Of a DNA stretch of 64,000 nt, positions 37,807 to 47,400 are shown piece after piece. Origin of the DNA: DATIRA01 sp963766505 (GTDB taxonomy: Bacteria > Pseudomonadota > Gammaproteobacteria > Steroidobacterales > Steroidobacteraceae); assembly GCA_963766505.1 (NCBI GenBank), contig CAVYAL010000005.1, positions 1,364,001 through 1,428,000 on the forward strand, written 5' to 3'. The position numbers and the translations under genes were made by a program. The notes under the pieces were generated by a model. It saw only the letters and a program-made list of their open reading frames with translations, ran no database searches and had not been told where the DNA came from. Within the stretch, counting starts at the first letter, position 1. Each line of letters starts with the position of its first letter.

Positions 37807-38439
37807 TCAATCGGCCTTGTCCTGCGAGCGGCGAAGTTCGACCAGGTGGCGCTCCTCCGCGAGGTCCGGCACGGCGAGGCGATGCACCGCGGCGACCCGC
37901 CAGCCGCTCAGCCTGAGGGCGAGTTCCGCCTGGGGATCCCGGCCCTTCATCGCCAGCAGCCGGCCACCGTCCGCAACCAGCGCGCCTGCGAACTTCACCA
38001 GGTCCGCGACGGGGCCCACTGCGCGGGCGACCACCGTGTCGAACCGTTTCTCCGGGCGGTAGCCTTCGGCGCGCGCGTTGACCACCGTGACGTTCTCGAG
38101 CCCGAGCGCATCGCGGACGTGCTCGAGGAATCGGCATTTCTTGCCGGTCGCCTCGATCAACGTGAACTGCAGCCCGGGATCCACGATCGCGAGCGGGATG
38201 CCGGGAAAGCCCGCGCCGCTGCCGACGTCAGCGATCCGCTGACCTCGAAGCCAGGGCCGGATCGCCAGGCTGTCGAGCAGGTGCTTCGTGACCTGCTGCG
38301 GTCGTTCGCGGATCGCGGTCAGGTTCATCTTCGCACCCCACTCGTCCATCAGGTCGAGATGAGCGAGCAGCTTCGCCACCTGACCGGCGTCGAGTTCGAT
38401 GCCGAGCTCGCGTGCGCCTTCCTCCAGCGTGACAGTCAA
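37807..38439 (-). CDS. rsmG: 16S rRNA (guanine527-N7)-methyltransferase
   Basis: RsmG (210 residues), formerly GidB, methylates G527 of 16S rRNA with S-adenosylmethionine; its loss gives low-level streptomycin resistance. Motifs: MNLTAIRE, DVGSGAGFPGIPLAI (SAM loop) and VVARAVGPVADLV. The family start fits a TTG at 38437-38439 with GAGG 5-6 bases upstream; the frame extends further upstream without similarity. It heads rsmG-parA-parB. Its usual neighbour mnmG is about 14.6 kb away in this genome. Confidence 0.95.
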   Translation of the reverse strand: MTVTLEEGARELGIELDAGQVAKLLAHLDLMDEWGAKMNLTAIRERPQQVTKHLLDSLAIRPWLRGQRIADVGSGAGFPGIPLAIVDPGLQFTLIEATGKKCRFLEHVRDALGLENVTVVNARAEGYRPEKRFDTVVARAVGPVADLVKFAGALVADGGRLLAMKGRDPQAELALRLSGWRVAAVHRLAVPDLAEERHLVELRRSQDKAD

Positions 38440-38539
38440 GCGATCCTCACTGCGCAGTCGCGCGGGCGTCGTGTCGGCCGGTTGGCCGGAGCGCCCCGCG
38501 GCGCCTGACGGGCCGGGCCATCGCAGCGGACATGGCGTG

Positions 38540-39730
38540 CTAGAACGCGTCGCCGGGCACGTGTACCCAGCCATCCATCAGGACCCGCGCGCTGCGGCTC
38601 ATGATGGCCTTGGTCACTGTCCACTCGCCTTCGACCAGCTTCGCCTCGGCACCGACGCGGAGCGTTCCGGAGGGGTGGCCGAAGCGCACGGCCTTGCGCT
38701 CGCCGCCGCCCGCAGCGAGGTTCACGAGCGTGCCGGGCACAGCTGCCGCGGCGCCGATGGCCACCGCGGCCGTCCCCATCATCGCGTGGTGCAGCTTGCC
38801 CATCGACATTGCGCGCACCAGCAGGTCGATGTCGCCGGCCGCGACGCGCTTGCCGCTCGAGCAGACGTAGTCCGCCGGCCCGGCCACGTAGGCCACCTTC
38901 GGCGTGTGCTGGCGCATCGCGGCTTGCTCGACGCGCTCGATGAGCCCCATGCGCACGGCACCATGCGCACGGATGTTCTCGAACAGCTCGAGCGCGCGCG
39001 GATCGCCGTTGATCGCGTCCTGCAGCTCGGTACCCTGGTAGCCGATGGCCCGGGCATCGACGAACACGGTCGGAATGCCTGCGTTGATCATCGTCGCCTT
39101 CAGCGTCCCGATGCCGGGAACCTCGAGGTCGTCGACGAGCTGACCCGTCGGGAACATCGCCCCCTCGGCGCCGTCCGCCTCGGCGGCCGGATCCATGAAC
39201 TCGAGCTCGACTTCGGCGGCCGGGAAGGTGACGCCGTCGAGCTCGAAGTCGCCGGTTTCCTGCACGACGCCGTTCGTGACCGGCACCCTCGCGACGATGG
39301 TCTTGGCGATGTTCGCCTGCCAGATGCGCACCGTGGCGACTCCGTCCTGCGGCACGCGGTCAGCTTCGATGAGTCCCCTGGCGATCGCGAAGGGCCCGAC
39401 GGCGGCGGAAAGATTGCCGCAGTTGCCAGTCCAGTCGACGAAGGCCCTGTCGATCGACACCTGGCCGAACAGGTAGTCGACGTCGTGACCGGGCCGGGCG
39501 CTCGGTGACAGGATGACGGTCTTGCTGGTGCTGGAGGTCGCGCCGCCCATCCCGTCGATCTGCTTGCCGTATGGGTCCGGACTGCCGATCACCCGCAGCA
39601 AGAACCGGTCGCGCGCCTCGCCCGGGGCCTGGCAGCGCCCGGGCAGGTCCTGCAGGCGGAAGAACACTCCCTTGCTGGTGCCGCCCCGCATGTAGGTCGC
39701 GGGAATGCGGATCTGCGGCGGGTGGCTCAC
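38540..39730 (-). CDS. prpF: 2-methylaconitate cis-trans isomerase PrpF
   Basis: PrpF (396 residues) isomerises the 2-methylaconitate formed by AcnD so that it can be hydrated to 2-methylisocitrate. The start motif PATYMRGGTSKGVFF and DWTGNCGNLSAAVGPFA are characteristic of this DapF-like fold, the latter carrying one of the catalytic Cys residues. A GTG start at 39728-39730 fits the family and has GAGA nearby. It follows acnD by 8 bases and completes the AcnD/PrpF form of the methylcitrate cycle. Confidence 0.94.
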   Translation of the reverse strand: MSHPPQIRIPATYMRGGTSKGVFFRLQDLPGRCQAPGEARDRFLLRVIGSPDPYGKQIDGMGGATSSTSKTVILSPSARPGHDVDYLFGQVSIDRAFVDWTGNCGNLSAAVGPFAIARGLIEADRVPQDGVATVRIWQANIAKTIVARVPVTNGVVQETGDFELDGVTFPAAEVELEFMDPAAEADGAEGAMFPTGQLVDDLEVPGIGTLKATMINAGIPTVFVDARAIGYQGTELQDAINGDPRALELFENIRAHGAVRMGLIERVEQAAMRQHTPKVAYVAGPADYVCSSGKRVAAGDIDLLVRAMSMGKLHHAMMGTAAVAIGAAAAVPGTLVNLAAGGGERKAVRFGHPSGTLRVGAEAKLVEGEWTVTKAIMSRSARVLMDGWVHVPGDAF

Positions 39731-39738
39731 TGGATCTC

Positions 39739-42333
39739 TCAGGCGGCGCGGGATGATTCGAGGAAGTCCTGGGCGAAGCGCTGCAGCACCCCGCCTGCCT
39801 CGTAGATCGAGACTTCCTCGGCCGTATCGAGCCGACACGTCACCGGCACCTCGAGCCGCTCTGCGCTGCGACGGTGGATCACCAGCGTCAACTCAGCGCC
39901 CGGCCTGCGCTCACCGACCACGTCGTAGGTCTCGGTGCCGTCGATCCCCAGAGTCCTGCGGTTCGTGCCGGGCTTGAACTCGAGTGGCAGCACGCCCATG
40001 CCGATCAGGTTCGTGCGGTGGATGCGCTCGAAACCCTCGGCCACGATCGCCTCCACGCCCGCGAGCCGCACGCCCTTGGCCGCCCAGTCGCGCGAGGAAC
40101 CCTGGCCGTAGTCGGCGCCGGCGATGATGATCAGCGGCTGCCGGCGATTCATGTATGTCTCGATCGCCTCCCACATGCGCATCACCTTGCCGTCCGGCTC
40201 GACCCGGGCCAGCGAACCCTGCTTCACCTTGCCGTCCTCGAGGACCATCTCGTTGAACAGCTTCGGATTCGCGAACGTGGCGCGCTGCGCCGTAAGGTGA
40301 TCGCCGCGGTGCGTCGCGTAGGAGTTGTAGTCCTCCTCCGGGAGGCCCATCTTCGCCAGGTACTCGCCCGCCGCGCTGCCCGCGAGGATGGCGTTCGACG
40401 GCGAGAGGTGATCGGTGGTGATGTTGTCCCCAAGCACCGCGAGTGGCCGCAGGCCCTGGAGCGTGCGTTCACCGGCCAGCGCCCCTTCCCAGTACGGGGG
40501 CCGGCGGATGTAGGTGCTTTGCGGGCGCCAGTCGTAGAGCGGGCTGGCCCTCGGACCGCTCTCGACCCGCGCGTCGAACATCGGCTGGTAAACCTGGCGG
40601 AACATCTCGGGCCTGACGCTCGAGCGGACGATGGCGTCGATCTCCTCGTCCGAGGGCCACAGGTCCTTGAGCGTGATCGGCCGCCCCTGCGCGTCATGAC
40701 CGAGCGGATCCTTCTCGATGTCGAAGCGGATGGTGCCGGCGATCGCGTAGGCGACCACCAGCGGCGGCGAGGCCAGGAATGCCTGCTTCGCGTAGGGATG
40801 GATGCGACCGTCGAAGTTGCGGTTGCCCGAGAGCACCGCCGTCGCGTAGAGGTCGCGCTCGATGATCTCCTGCTGGATCTTCGGGTCCAGCGCCCCCGAC
40901 ATGCCGTTGCAGGTGGTACAGGCGAAGCCCACGATGCCGAAGCCGAGCTGCTCGAGCTCGCCGAGCAGCTTCGCATCCTTCAGGTAGAGTTCGACCGCCT
41001 TCGAGCCGGGCGCGAGCGAGCTCTTGACCCAGGGCTTGCGGGCGAGGCCATGGCGATTCGCGTTGCGCGCGAGCAGGCCGGCCGCGATCACGTTGCGCGG
41101 GTTCGAGGTGTTGGTGCAGCTGGTGATGGCCGCGATGATCACCGCACCGTCGGGCATCCTGCCGGGCTGCTGCTCCCAGTGGCCCGCGATGCCCTTCGCG
41201 GCGAGTTCGCTCGTCGCCACGCGTGCATGCGGGTTCGAGGGGCCGGCCATGTTCCGCACCACGCTCGAGAGGTCGAAACGCAGCACGCGATCGTATTCGG
41301 CGCTCTCGAGGCTGTCCGCCCAGAGACCAGCGGTCTTCGCATAGGTCTCGACCAGCTTGACCTGCGCCTCTTCGCGACCCGTGAGCCGCAGGTAATCGAG
41401 GGTCTGCTGGTCGATGAAGAACAGCGCCGCCGTGGCGCCGTACTCCGGCGCCATGTTCGAGATCGTCGCGCGGTCGCCGAGCGTCAGCGACGCCGCACCC
41501 TGGCCGTAGAACTCGAGGTAGGCACCCACGACCCGCGACTTGCGCAGGAACTCCGTCAGCGCGAGCACGATGTCGGTCGCGGTGATGCCAGGTTGCCGCT
41601 GACCCGTGAGCTCCACGCCGACGATCTGGGGCAGGCGCATCCAGGATGCCCGGCCGAGCATGACGCTCTCGGCCTCCAGGCCGCCAACGCCGACGGCGAT
41701 CACGCCGAGCGCGTCCACGTGCGGCGTGTGGCTGTCCGTGCCGACGCAGGTGTCAGGGAATGCGATGCCGTCCCTGGCCTGGATCACCGGTGACATCTTC
41801 TCCAGGTTGAGCTGGTGCATGATGCCGTTGCCGGCCGGGATCACGTCGACGTTGTCGAAGGCGCGTTTCGTCCAGTCGATGAAATCGAAGCGGTCCTCGT
41901 TGCGCCGCTCCTCGATCGCGCGGTTCTTGGCGAACGCATCGGGGTCGTCGCCACCGCATTCGACGGCGAGCGAGTGATCCACGATCAACTGCACCGGGAC
42001 GACCGGGTTCACCTTGGCCGGGTCGCCGCCCTGTGCCGCGATCGCGTCCCGCAGGCCGGCGAGATCCACCAGCGCCGTCTGGCCGAGTATGTCGTGGCAG
42101 ACCACGCGGGCCGGGAACCACGGGAAGTCCCGCTCGCGCTTGCGCTCGACGATCTGCTCGAGACACTCGCCGAGCAGCGCCGGGTCGCAACGGCGCACCA
42201 GGTTCTCGGCATGCACGCGCGCCGTGTACGGCAGCTTGTCCCAGGCTCCGGGCCGGATCGATTCGACCGCGGCGCGCGCGTCGAAGTACTCAAGCTGCGT
42301 GCCTCGCAGCGGCTTGCGGTAGGCGTCGTTCAC
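39739..42333 (-). CDS. acnD: Fe/S-dependent 2-methylcitrate dehydratase AcnD
   Basis: AcnD (864 residues) dehydrates 2-methylcitrate to 2-methylaconitate. It is aconitase-like: TDSHTPHVDALGV, the cluster ligands in SCTNTSNP and GFACTTCNGMSG, and the swivel domain with GADYGQGSSRDWAAKG near the end. GTG 42331-42333 is the start; it overlaps the prpC stop by four bases (GTGA), so translation is coupled. It replaces PrpD, which is absent here. Confidence 0.95.
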   Translation of the reverse strand: MNDAYRKPLRGTQLEYFDARAAVESIRPGAWDKLPYTARVHAENLVRRCDPALLGECLEQIVERKRERDFPWFPARVVCHDILGQTALVDLAGLRDAIAAQGGDPAKVNPVVPVQLIVDHSLAVECGGDDPDAFAKNRAIEERRNEDRFDFIDWTKRAFDNVDVIPAGNGIMHQLNLEKMSPVIQARDGIAFPDTCVGTDSHTPHVDALGVIAVGVGGLEAESVMLGRASWMRLPQIVGVELTGQRQPGITATDIVLALTEFLRKSRVVGAYLEFYGQGAASLTLGDRATISNMAPEYGATAALFFIDQQTLDYLRLTGREEAQVKLVETYAKTAGLWADSLESAEYDRVLRFDLSSVVRNMAGPSNPHARVATSELAAKGIAGHWEQQPGRMPDGAVIIAAITSCTNTSNPRNVIAAGLLARNANRHGLARKPWVKSSLAPGSKAVELYLKDAKLLGELEQLGFGIVGFACTTCNGMSGALDPKIQQEIIERDLYATAVLSGNRNFDGRIHPYAKQAFLASPPLVVAYAIAGTIRFDIEKDPLGHDAQGRPITLKDLWPSDEEIDAIVRSSVRPEMFRQVYQPMFDARVESGPRASPLYDWRPQSTYIRRPPYWEGALAGERTLQGLRPLAVLGDNITTDHLSPSNAILAGSAAGEYLAKMGLPEEDYNSYATHRGDHLTAQRATFANPKLFNEMVLEDGKVKQGSLARVEPDGKVMRMWEAIETYMNRRQPLIIIAGADYGQGSSRDWAAKGVRLAGVEAIVAEGFERIHRTNLIGMGVLPLEFKPGTNRRTLGIDGTETYDVVGERRPGAELTLVIHRRSAERLEVPVTCRLDTAEEVSIYEAGGVLQRFAQDFLESSRAA

Positions 42334-43487
42334 TTCCGCTTCGCGATCGGCACGAACTTTCGATCCTCGGGGCCGGTGTAGTTGGCGCTCGGCCGGATGA
42401 TCTTGCCGTCGATGCGCTGCTCGATGACGTGCGCGCTCCAGCCGCTCGTGCGCGAGATCACGAACAGCGGCGTGAACATCGCCGTCGGCACGCCCATCAT
42501 GTGGTAGGACACGGCCGAGAACCAGTCGAGGTTCGGGAACATCTTCTTGATGTTCCACATCACGGACTCGAGCCGCTCGGCGATGGAGAACATCTTCATG
42601 TCGCCGGCTTCGGCGGAGAGCTTTTTCGCGACGCTCTTGATGACCTCGTTGCGCGGGTCGCCGATCGTGTAGACGGGATGACCGAAACCGATCACGACCT
42701 CCTTGTTCTCGACGCGCCGGCGGATATCCGCCTCCGCCTCATCGGGCGTCTCGTAGCGCTTCTGCACCTCGAAGGCCACCTCGTTGGCGCCGCCGTGCTT
42801 CGGGCCGCGCAAGGCCCCGATCGCGCCGGTGATGCAGGAGTACATGTCGGAGCCGGTGCCGGCGATGACCCTTGCGGTGAACGTCGAGGCGTTGAACTCG
42901 TGCTCCGCGTAGAGATTGAGCGAGATGTTCATCGCCTTCACCCAGGAATCGGGCGGCGGCCGGCGATGCAGCAGGTGCAGGAAGTGACCGCCGATCGTCT
43001 CGTCGTCGGTCTCGACGTGGATGCGCACGCCCGAGTGGCTGTAGTGATACCAGTAGGCGAGCATGGAGCCGAGGCTCGCCATCAGCCGGTCGGCGATGTC
43101 GCGGGCGCCGGCGAGGTTGTGGTCCTCTTTCTCGGGCAGCGCGCAGCCCAGCACCGAAACGCCGGTGCGCAGCACGTCCATCGGATGGCTGGCGGCAGGC
43201 AGCGCCTCGAGCGCCGAGCGCACCGGCGTCGGCAGCCCGCGCAGGCTCTTGAGCTTGATCTTGTAGCCCGCGAGCTCCGCCTTGGTCGGCAGCTTGCCGT
43301 GCACCAGCAGGTACGCGACCTCCTCGAAGTCGCAGCGCTCCGCGAGGTCGAGGATGTCGTAGCCGCGGTAGTGCAGGTCATTGCCGCTGCGGCCGACCGT
43401 GCAGAGGGCCGTGTTGCCGGCGGTCACGCCCGAGAGGGCGACGGATTTCTTCGGCTTGAAGCCCGATGCGGTCTTGCTGTTGCTCAT
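42330..43487 (-). CDS. prpC: 2-methylcitrate synthase
   Basis: PrpC (385 residues) condenses propionyl-CoA with oxaloacetate. Citrate synthase fold: GYDILDLAERCDFEEVAYLL, the catalytic His regions RGPKHGGANE and GFGHPVYTIGDPR, and VSYHMMGVPTAMFTPLFV. The operon context with prpB, acnD and prpF makes methylcitrate synthase, not citrate synthase, the better call. ATG 43485-43487; prpB ends 40 bases upstream. Confidence 0.95.
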   Translation of the reverse strand: MSNSKTASGFKPKKSVALSGVTAGNTALCTVGRSGNDLHYRGYDILDLAERCDFEEVAYLLVHGKLPTKAELAGYKIKLKSLRGLPTPVRSALEALPAASHPMDVLRTGVSVLGCALPEKEDHNLAGARDIADRLMASLGSMLAYWYHYSHSGVRIHVETDDETIGGHFLHLLHRRPPPDSWVKAMNISLNLYAEHEFNASTFTARVIAGTGSDMYSCITGAIGALRGPKHGGANEVAFEVQKRYETPDEAEADIRRRVENKEVVIGFGHPVYTIGDPRNEVIKSVAKKLSAEAGDMKMFSIAERLESVMWNIKKMFPNLDWFSAVSYHMMGVPTAMFTPLFVISRTSGWSAHVIEQRIDGKIIRPSANYTGPEDRKFVPIAKRK

Positions 43488-43527
43488 GGTTGCCTGCTCG
43501 CTGTGCTTGGTGCAGAAACGTCCGGGC

Positions 43528-44421
43528 TCACTGCTCGCGGCCCTCCCGGCTGAAGAGCTGGTCGAGCTTGCGCTCGTAGTCATGGTAGCCGAGGACATCG
43601 TAGAGCTCGGCGCGTGTCTGCATGCGCTCGAGCACGTTCTTCTGCGACCCGTCGCGCCGGATCGCGCCATAGACTTCTTCCGCGGCCCGGGACATGGCCC
43701 GGAAGGCGGACAGCGGATACAGCACCAGCTGCACGCCTGCGCTGGCGAGCTCGGCGACCGAAAAGAGCGGCGTCTTGCCGAACTCGGTGATGTTGGCCAG
43801 CACCGGTACGGTGATCTTACTGGTGAACTGGCGATATTCGTCGAGCGTGGTCAGGGCCTCGGCGAAGATCATGTCGGCGCCTGCCTCGACGTAGCACTGC
43901 GCACGGTCGATCGCCGCCTGCTGTCCCTCCACTGCGTGGGCGTCGGTTCGCGCCATGATGACGAACTGCGGATCGGTGCGCCCGTCGGCAGCGGCCTTGA
44001 TTCGGTCAGCCATCTCGTCGGCGCCGACCAGGGCCTTGCCCGGTCGGTGCCCGCAGCGCTTCGCCTGCACCTGGTCCTCGAGGTGGCAGCCGGCCGCGCC
44101 GGAGCGGATCAGGTCGGCGATGGTCCGCGAGATGTTGAATGCCGTGCCCCAACCAGTATCGGCATCCACCAGCAGCGGCAGGTCGCAGGCGGAAGTGATC
44201 CGACGGACGTCCTCACAGACGTCGTTCAGGCTGGTGATGCCGAGGTCTGGAAGGCCGAAGGAAGCGTTCGCGACCCCGGCACCGGACAGGTACAGCGCAC
44301 GGAAACCGGCCCGCTCCGCCAGCAGCGCCGAGAACGCATTGACGGTGCCGACGACCTGCAGCGGGCGCTCGTGACTGAGGGCATCCCGGAAGCGGGCGCC
44401 GGCGGAGGCTGGAGCGCTCAT
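43528..44421 (-). CDS. prpB: 2-methylisocitrate lyase
   Basis: PrpB (297 residues) cleaves 2-methylisocitrate to pyruvate and succinate. The lyase signature KRCGH places the catalytic Cys at residue 123. DADTGWG binds the metal. First gene of the prp run. No prpR regulator lies next to it; the 112-base gap to cysNC contains the cysNC terminator. Confidence 0.96.
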   Translation of the reverse strand: MSAPASAGARFRDALSHERPLQVVGTVNAFSALLAERAGFRALYLSGAGVANASFGLPDLGITSLNDVCEDVRRITSACDLPLLVDADTGWGTAFNISRTIADLIRSGAAGCHLEDQVQAKRCGHRPGKALVGADEMADRIKAAADGRTDPQFVIMARTDAHAVEGQQAAIDRAQCYVEAGADMIFAEALTTLDEYRQFTSKITVPVLANITEFGKTPLFSVAELASAGVQLVLYPLSAFRAMSRAAEEVYGAIRRDGSQKNVLERMQTRAELYDVLGYHDYERKLDQLFSREGREQ

Positions 44422-44479
44422 GGGCTGTTCTCTTTTCTGCAGTGCGGATCGCCCCGCATTGTAGCGCGGAACGCCCTCG

Positions 44480-44515
44480 CAGAAAGCCGGCCGCCCGGAG
44501 CCGGCCGGCTCCGGG
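44480..44515 (-). terminator. Terminator-like hairpin after cysNC
   Basis: A perfect 22-base palindrome CCCGGAGCCGG/CCGGCTCCGGG lies at 44494-44515. On the minus strand it is followed by a second GC-rich stretch and CTTTCTG. It separates cysNC from prpB. The T run is weak. Confidence 0.5.
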
Positions 44516-44533
44516 CCCCGCTCCGTCGGGCGG

Positions 44534-46444
44534 TCAGCCTGACCGGCCCAGCATCCCCGCCTTGCGCAGTTCCTCGACGATCAGTGCCGCCGAGTCCTCG
44601 GGCGGGCTCCTGGTCGTATCGATGTAGATCTCGGGTTTCTCCGGCGGCTCGTAGGGCGAATCGATGCCGGTGAAGTTCTTCAGCTCGCCGCGCCGGGCCT
44701 TGGCGTACAGGCCCTTCACGTCGCGCCGTTCGGCTTCGGCCAGTGGCGTATCGACGTGTACTTCGATGAACTCGCCGAACTCGAACAGCGAGCGCGCCAT
44801 GCGACGCTCGGCGCGGAACGGTGAGATGAACGAGACCATCACGATCAGGCCCGCGTCCGACATCAGCTTGGCAACTTCCGCGACGCGGCGGATGTTCTCG
44901 ACGCGGTCCGTGTCGGTGAAGCCGAGATCGCGGTTGAGGCCGTGGCGGACGTTGTCGCCGTCCAGCAGATACGTGTGGCGCCCCAGCGAGTGCAGCTGCT
45001 TCTCGACCAGGTTCGCGATCGTGGACTTGCCGGCTCCCGAGAGCCCTGTGAACCACAGCACGCAGGGTTTCTGGCCCTTCACTTCGGCGCGGGCCGCCTT
45101 GTTGACGTCCAGCGCCTGCCAGTGGATGTTCTGCGAGCGCCTGAGCGCGAAATGGATCAGGCCTGCGCCGACGGTCGCGTTGCCGAGACGGTCCACCAGG
45201 ATGAAGCCGCCCGTGTCGCGATTCTCGGCGTACGGATCGAACGGCACGGCGTGATCGAGCGAGACGTTGCAGACCCCGATCTCGTTCAGCGTCAGCTTCT
45301 TCGCGGCGAGATGCTCGAGCGTGTTGACGTTCACCTTGTACTTGGGCTCGGTGATCGTCGCGGAAACCTGCCGCGTGCCGATCTTCAGCCAGTACGGGCG
45401 GCCGGGAAGCATCGGCTCGTCGGACATCCAGATGATCGTGGTCTCGAACTGGTCGGCCACGCCGGCCGGCAGCGTGGCAGGACAGAACAGGTCGCCGCGA
45501 CTGACGTCGATCTCGTCCTCGAGCGTCAGCGTCACGGACTGGCCTGCGATCGCACGCTCCAGGTCGCCGTCCATCGTGACGATCCGCGCCACCCTGCTCT
45601 CGCGGCCGGAGGGCAGCACCCTGACGCGGTCGCCAGGACTGACCGCGCCCGCCACGATCGTGCCCGCGAAGCCGCGGAAATCGAGGTTCGGGCGATTCAC
45701 CCACTGCACCGGCATCCGCAGCGGCCGGTGCTGCAGCGTATCGGCTACGTCCACCGTTTCCAGGTAGCCCATCAGCGTGGGGCCGTGATACCAGGACGTG
45801 TGCGCGCTGGGCTCGGTGACATTGTCGCCGCGCAGCCCCGACACCGGAATCGCGACGACGTCGTGCAGGCCGATCTGCCTGGCGAAGTCGCGATACTCAT
45901 CGACGATCGTCTCGAAGATCTCCCGCGAATAGTCGACCAGGTCCATCTTGTTGACGGCCAGCACCACCTTCTCGATGCCAAGCAGCGAGACGATGTAGCT
46001 GTGCCGTCGCGTCTGCGTCAGCACGCCCTTGCGCGCATCGATCAGGATCACGGCGAGCTCGGCGGTCGAGGCGCCGGTGACCATGTTGCGCGTGTACTGC
46101 TCGTGGCCGGGCGTGTCCGCGACGATGAACTTGCGCTTGTCGGTCGAGAAGAAGCGGTAGGCGACGTCGATCGTGATGCCCTGCTCGCGCTCGGCCGCGA
46201 GTCCGTCCACCAGCAGCGCGAAGTCGATCTCGCCGCCCTGTGTTCCGACCTTCTTCGAGTCGGCCTCGAGCGCAGCGAGCTGGTCCTCGAAGATCATCTT
46301 CGAGTCGTACAGCAGGCGGCCGATCAACGTCGACTTGCCGTCGTCGACGCTGCCGCAGGTGATGAAGCGCAGCAGGCTCTTGTGCTCGTGTGCCTGCAGG
46401 TACGCCAGGATGTCCTGGCCGATCATGTCGGAGACGTGGGCCAT
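44534..46444 (-). CDS. cysNC: Fused sulfate adenylyltransferase large subunit / adenylylsulfate kinase
   Basis: This 636-residue fusion covers two steps of sulfate activation. The CysN GTPase part (about 1-440) has P-loop GSVDDGKS (31-38), DTPGHEQY (110-117) and NKMD (165-168). It drives APS synthesis with CysD. The CysC kinase part (about 455-636) has its own P-loop GLSGAGKS (467-474) and makes PAPS. Its start overlaps the cysD stop (TGATG). PAPS reductase genes are not in the window. Confidence 0.96.
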   Translation of the reverse strand: MAHVSDMIGQDILAYLQAHEHKSLLRFITCGSVDDGKSTLIGRLLYDSKMIFEDQLAALEADSKKVGTQGGEIDFALLVDGLAAEREQGITIDVAYRFFSTDKRKFIVADTPGHEQYTRNMVTGASTAELAVILIDARKGVLTQTRRHSYIVSLLGIEKVVLAVNKMDLVDYSREIFETIVDEYRDFARQIGLHDVVAIPVSGLRGDNVTEPSAHTSWYHGPTLMGYLETVDVADTLQHRPLRMPVQWVNRPNLDFRGFAGTIVAGAVSPGDRVRVLPSGRESRVARIVTMDGDLERAIAGQSVTLTLEDEIDVSRGDLFCPATLPAGVADQFETTIIWMSDEPMLPGRPYWLKIGTRQVSATITEPKYKVNVNTLEHLAAKKLTLNEIGVCNVSLDHAVPFDPYAENRDTGGFILVDRLGNATVGAGLIHFALRRSQNIHWQALDVNKAARAEVKGQKPCVLWFTGLSGAGKSTIANLVEKQLHSLGRHTYLLDGDNVRHGLNRDLGFTDTDRVENIRRVAEVAKLMSDAGLIVMVSFISPFRAERRMARSLFEFGEFIEVHVDTPLAEAERRDVKGLYAKARRGELKNFTGIDSPYEPPEKPEIYIDTTRSPPEDSAALIVEELRKAGMLGRSG

Positions 46445-47400
46445 CAGAAGTACCCCTCCTGCTTCTTCTTCTCCATCGAAGCGGACTGGTCGTGGTCGAT
46501 GACGCGTCCCTGGCGCTCGGAAGTCGTCGTCAGCAGCATTTCCTGGATGATCGCCGGCAGCGTGTCCGCGGCGCTCTCGATCGCGCCGGTCAGCGGATAG
46601 CAGCCGAGCGTCCGGAAGCGCACCTTCCTGAGCGCGGGCTTCTCGCCCGGGTGCAGCGGCATGCGCTCGTCATCCACCATGATCAGCGTGCCGTCGCGCT
46701 CGACCACCGGCCGCTCCGCGGCGAAGTACAGCGGCACAAGCGGGATGTCATGCAGGTAGATGTACTGCCAGATGTCGAGCTCGGTCCAGTTCGACATCGG
46801 GAACACCCGGATGCTCTCCCCCTTGTGCTTGCGCGTGTTGTACAGGTTCCAGAGCTCGGGACGCTGGTTCTTCGGATCCCAGCGGTGCTGCGCCGAGCGG
46901 AACGAGAAGACCCGCTCCTTGGCGCGGCTCTTCTCCTCGTCGCGCCGCGCGCCGCCGAAAGCCGCGTCGAAGCCGTACTGGTCCAGCGCCTGCTTCAGCG
47001 CCTGCGTCTTCATCACGTCGGTGTGGATCGCGGAGCCGTGCGTGAACGGGTTGATCCCCTGCTCGAGCCCCTCCGGATTCGTGTAGACGATAAGCTCGAG
47101 ACCGTGTTCCTGCGCGATCCGGTCACGGAACTCGATCATCGCGCGGAACTTCCACTTCGTGTCGACGTGCAGCAGCGGAAAGGGCGGCTTCGCTGGATAG
47201 AACGCCTTCATCGCGAGGTGCAGCATCACCGCGCTGTCCTTGCCGATCGAGTACAGCATGACCGGCTTTGAGCACTCGGCGACCACCTCGCGCATGATCT
47301 GGATGCTCTCGGCCTCGAGCCGCTGCAGGTGCGTCAGCGTTCCGGGCTGCAGCGCCTTGTCATCCGGCGCGCTCGCGCCGACGTGTGACTGCTGGTTCAT
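46444..47400 (-). CDS. cysD: Sulfate adenylyltransferase small subunit
   Basis: CysD (318 residues) is the ATP-pyrophosphatase subunit that forms APS from ATP and sulfate with CysN. The PP-loop is YSIGKDSAVMLHL, and FGGARRDEEKSRAKER and the C-terminal SASMEKKKQEGYF are typical. ATG 47398-47400 abuts the stop of the upstream reductase gene, so the two genes are transcribed together. Confidence 0.96.
   Translation of the reverse strand: MNQQSHVGASAPDDKALQPGTLTHLQRLEAESIQIMREVVAECSKPVMLYSIGKDSAVMLHLAMKAFYPAKPPFPLLHVDTKWKFRAMIEFRDRIAQEHGLELIVYTNPEGLEQGINPFTHGSAIHTDVMKTQALKQALDQYGFDAAFGGARRDEEKSRAKERVFSFRSAQHRWDPKNQRPELWNLYNTRKHKGESIRVFPMSNWTELDIWQYIYLHDIPLVPLYFAAERPVVERDGTLIMVDDERMPLHPGEKPALRKVRFRTLGCYPLTGAIESAADTLPAIIQEMLLTTTSERQGRVIDHDQSASMEKKKQEGYF

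Noticed and set aside
39874..41793. 639-codon open frame opposite acnD
   Set aside because: Antisense shadow; acnD on the other strand has all family motifs.
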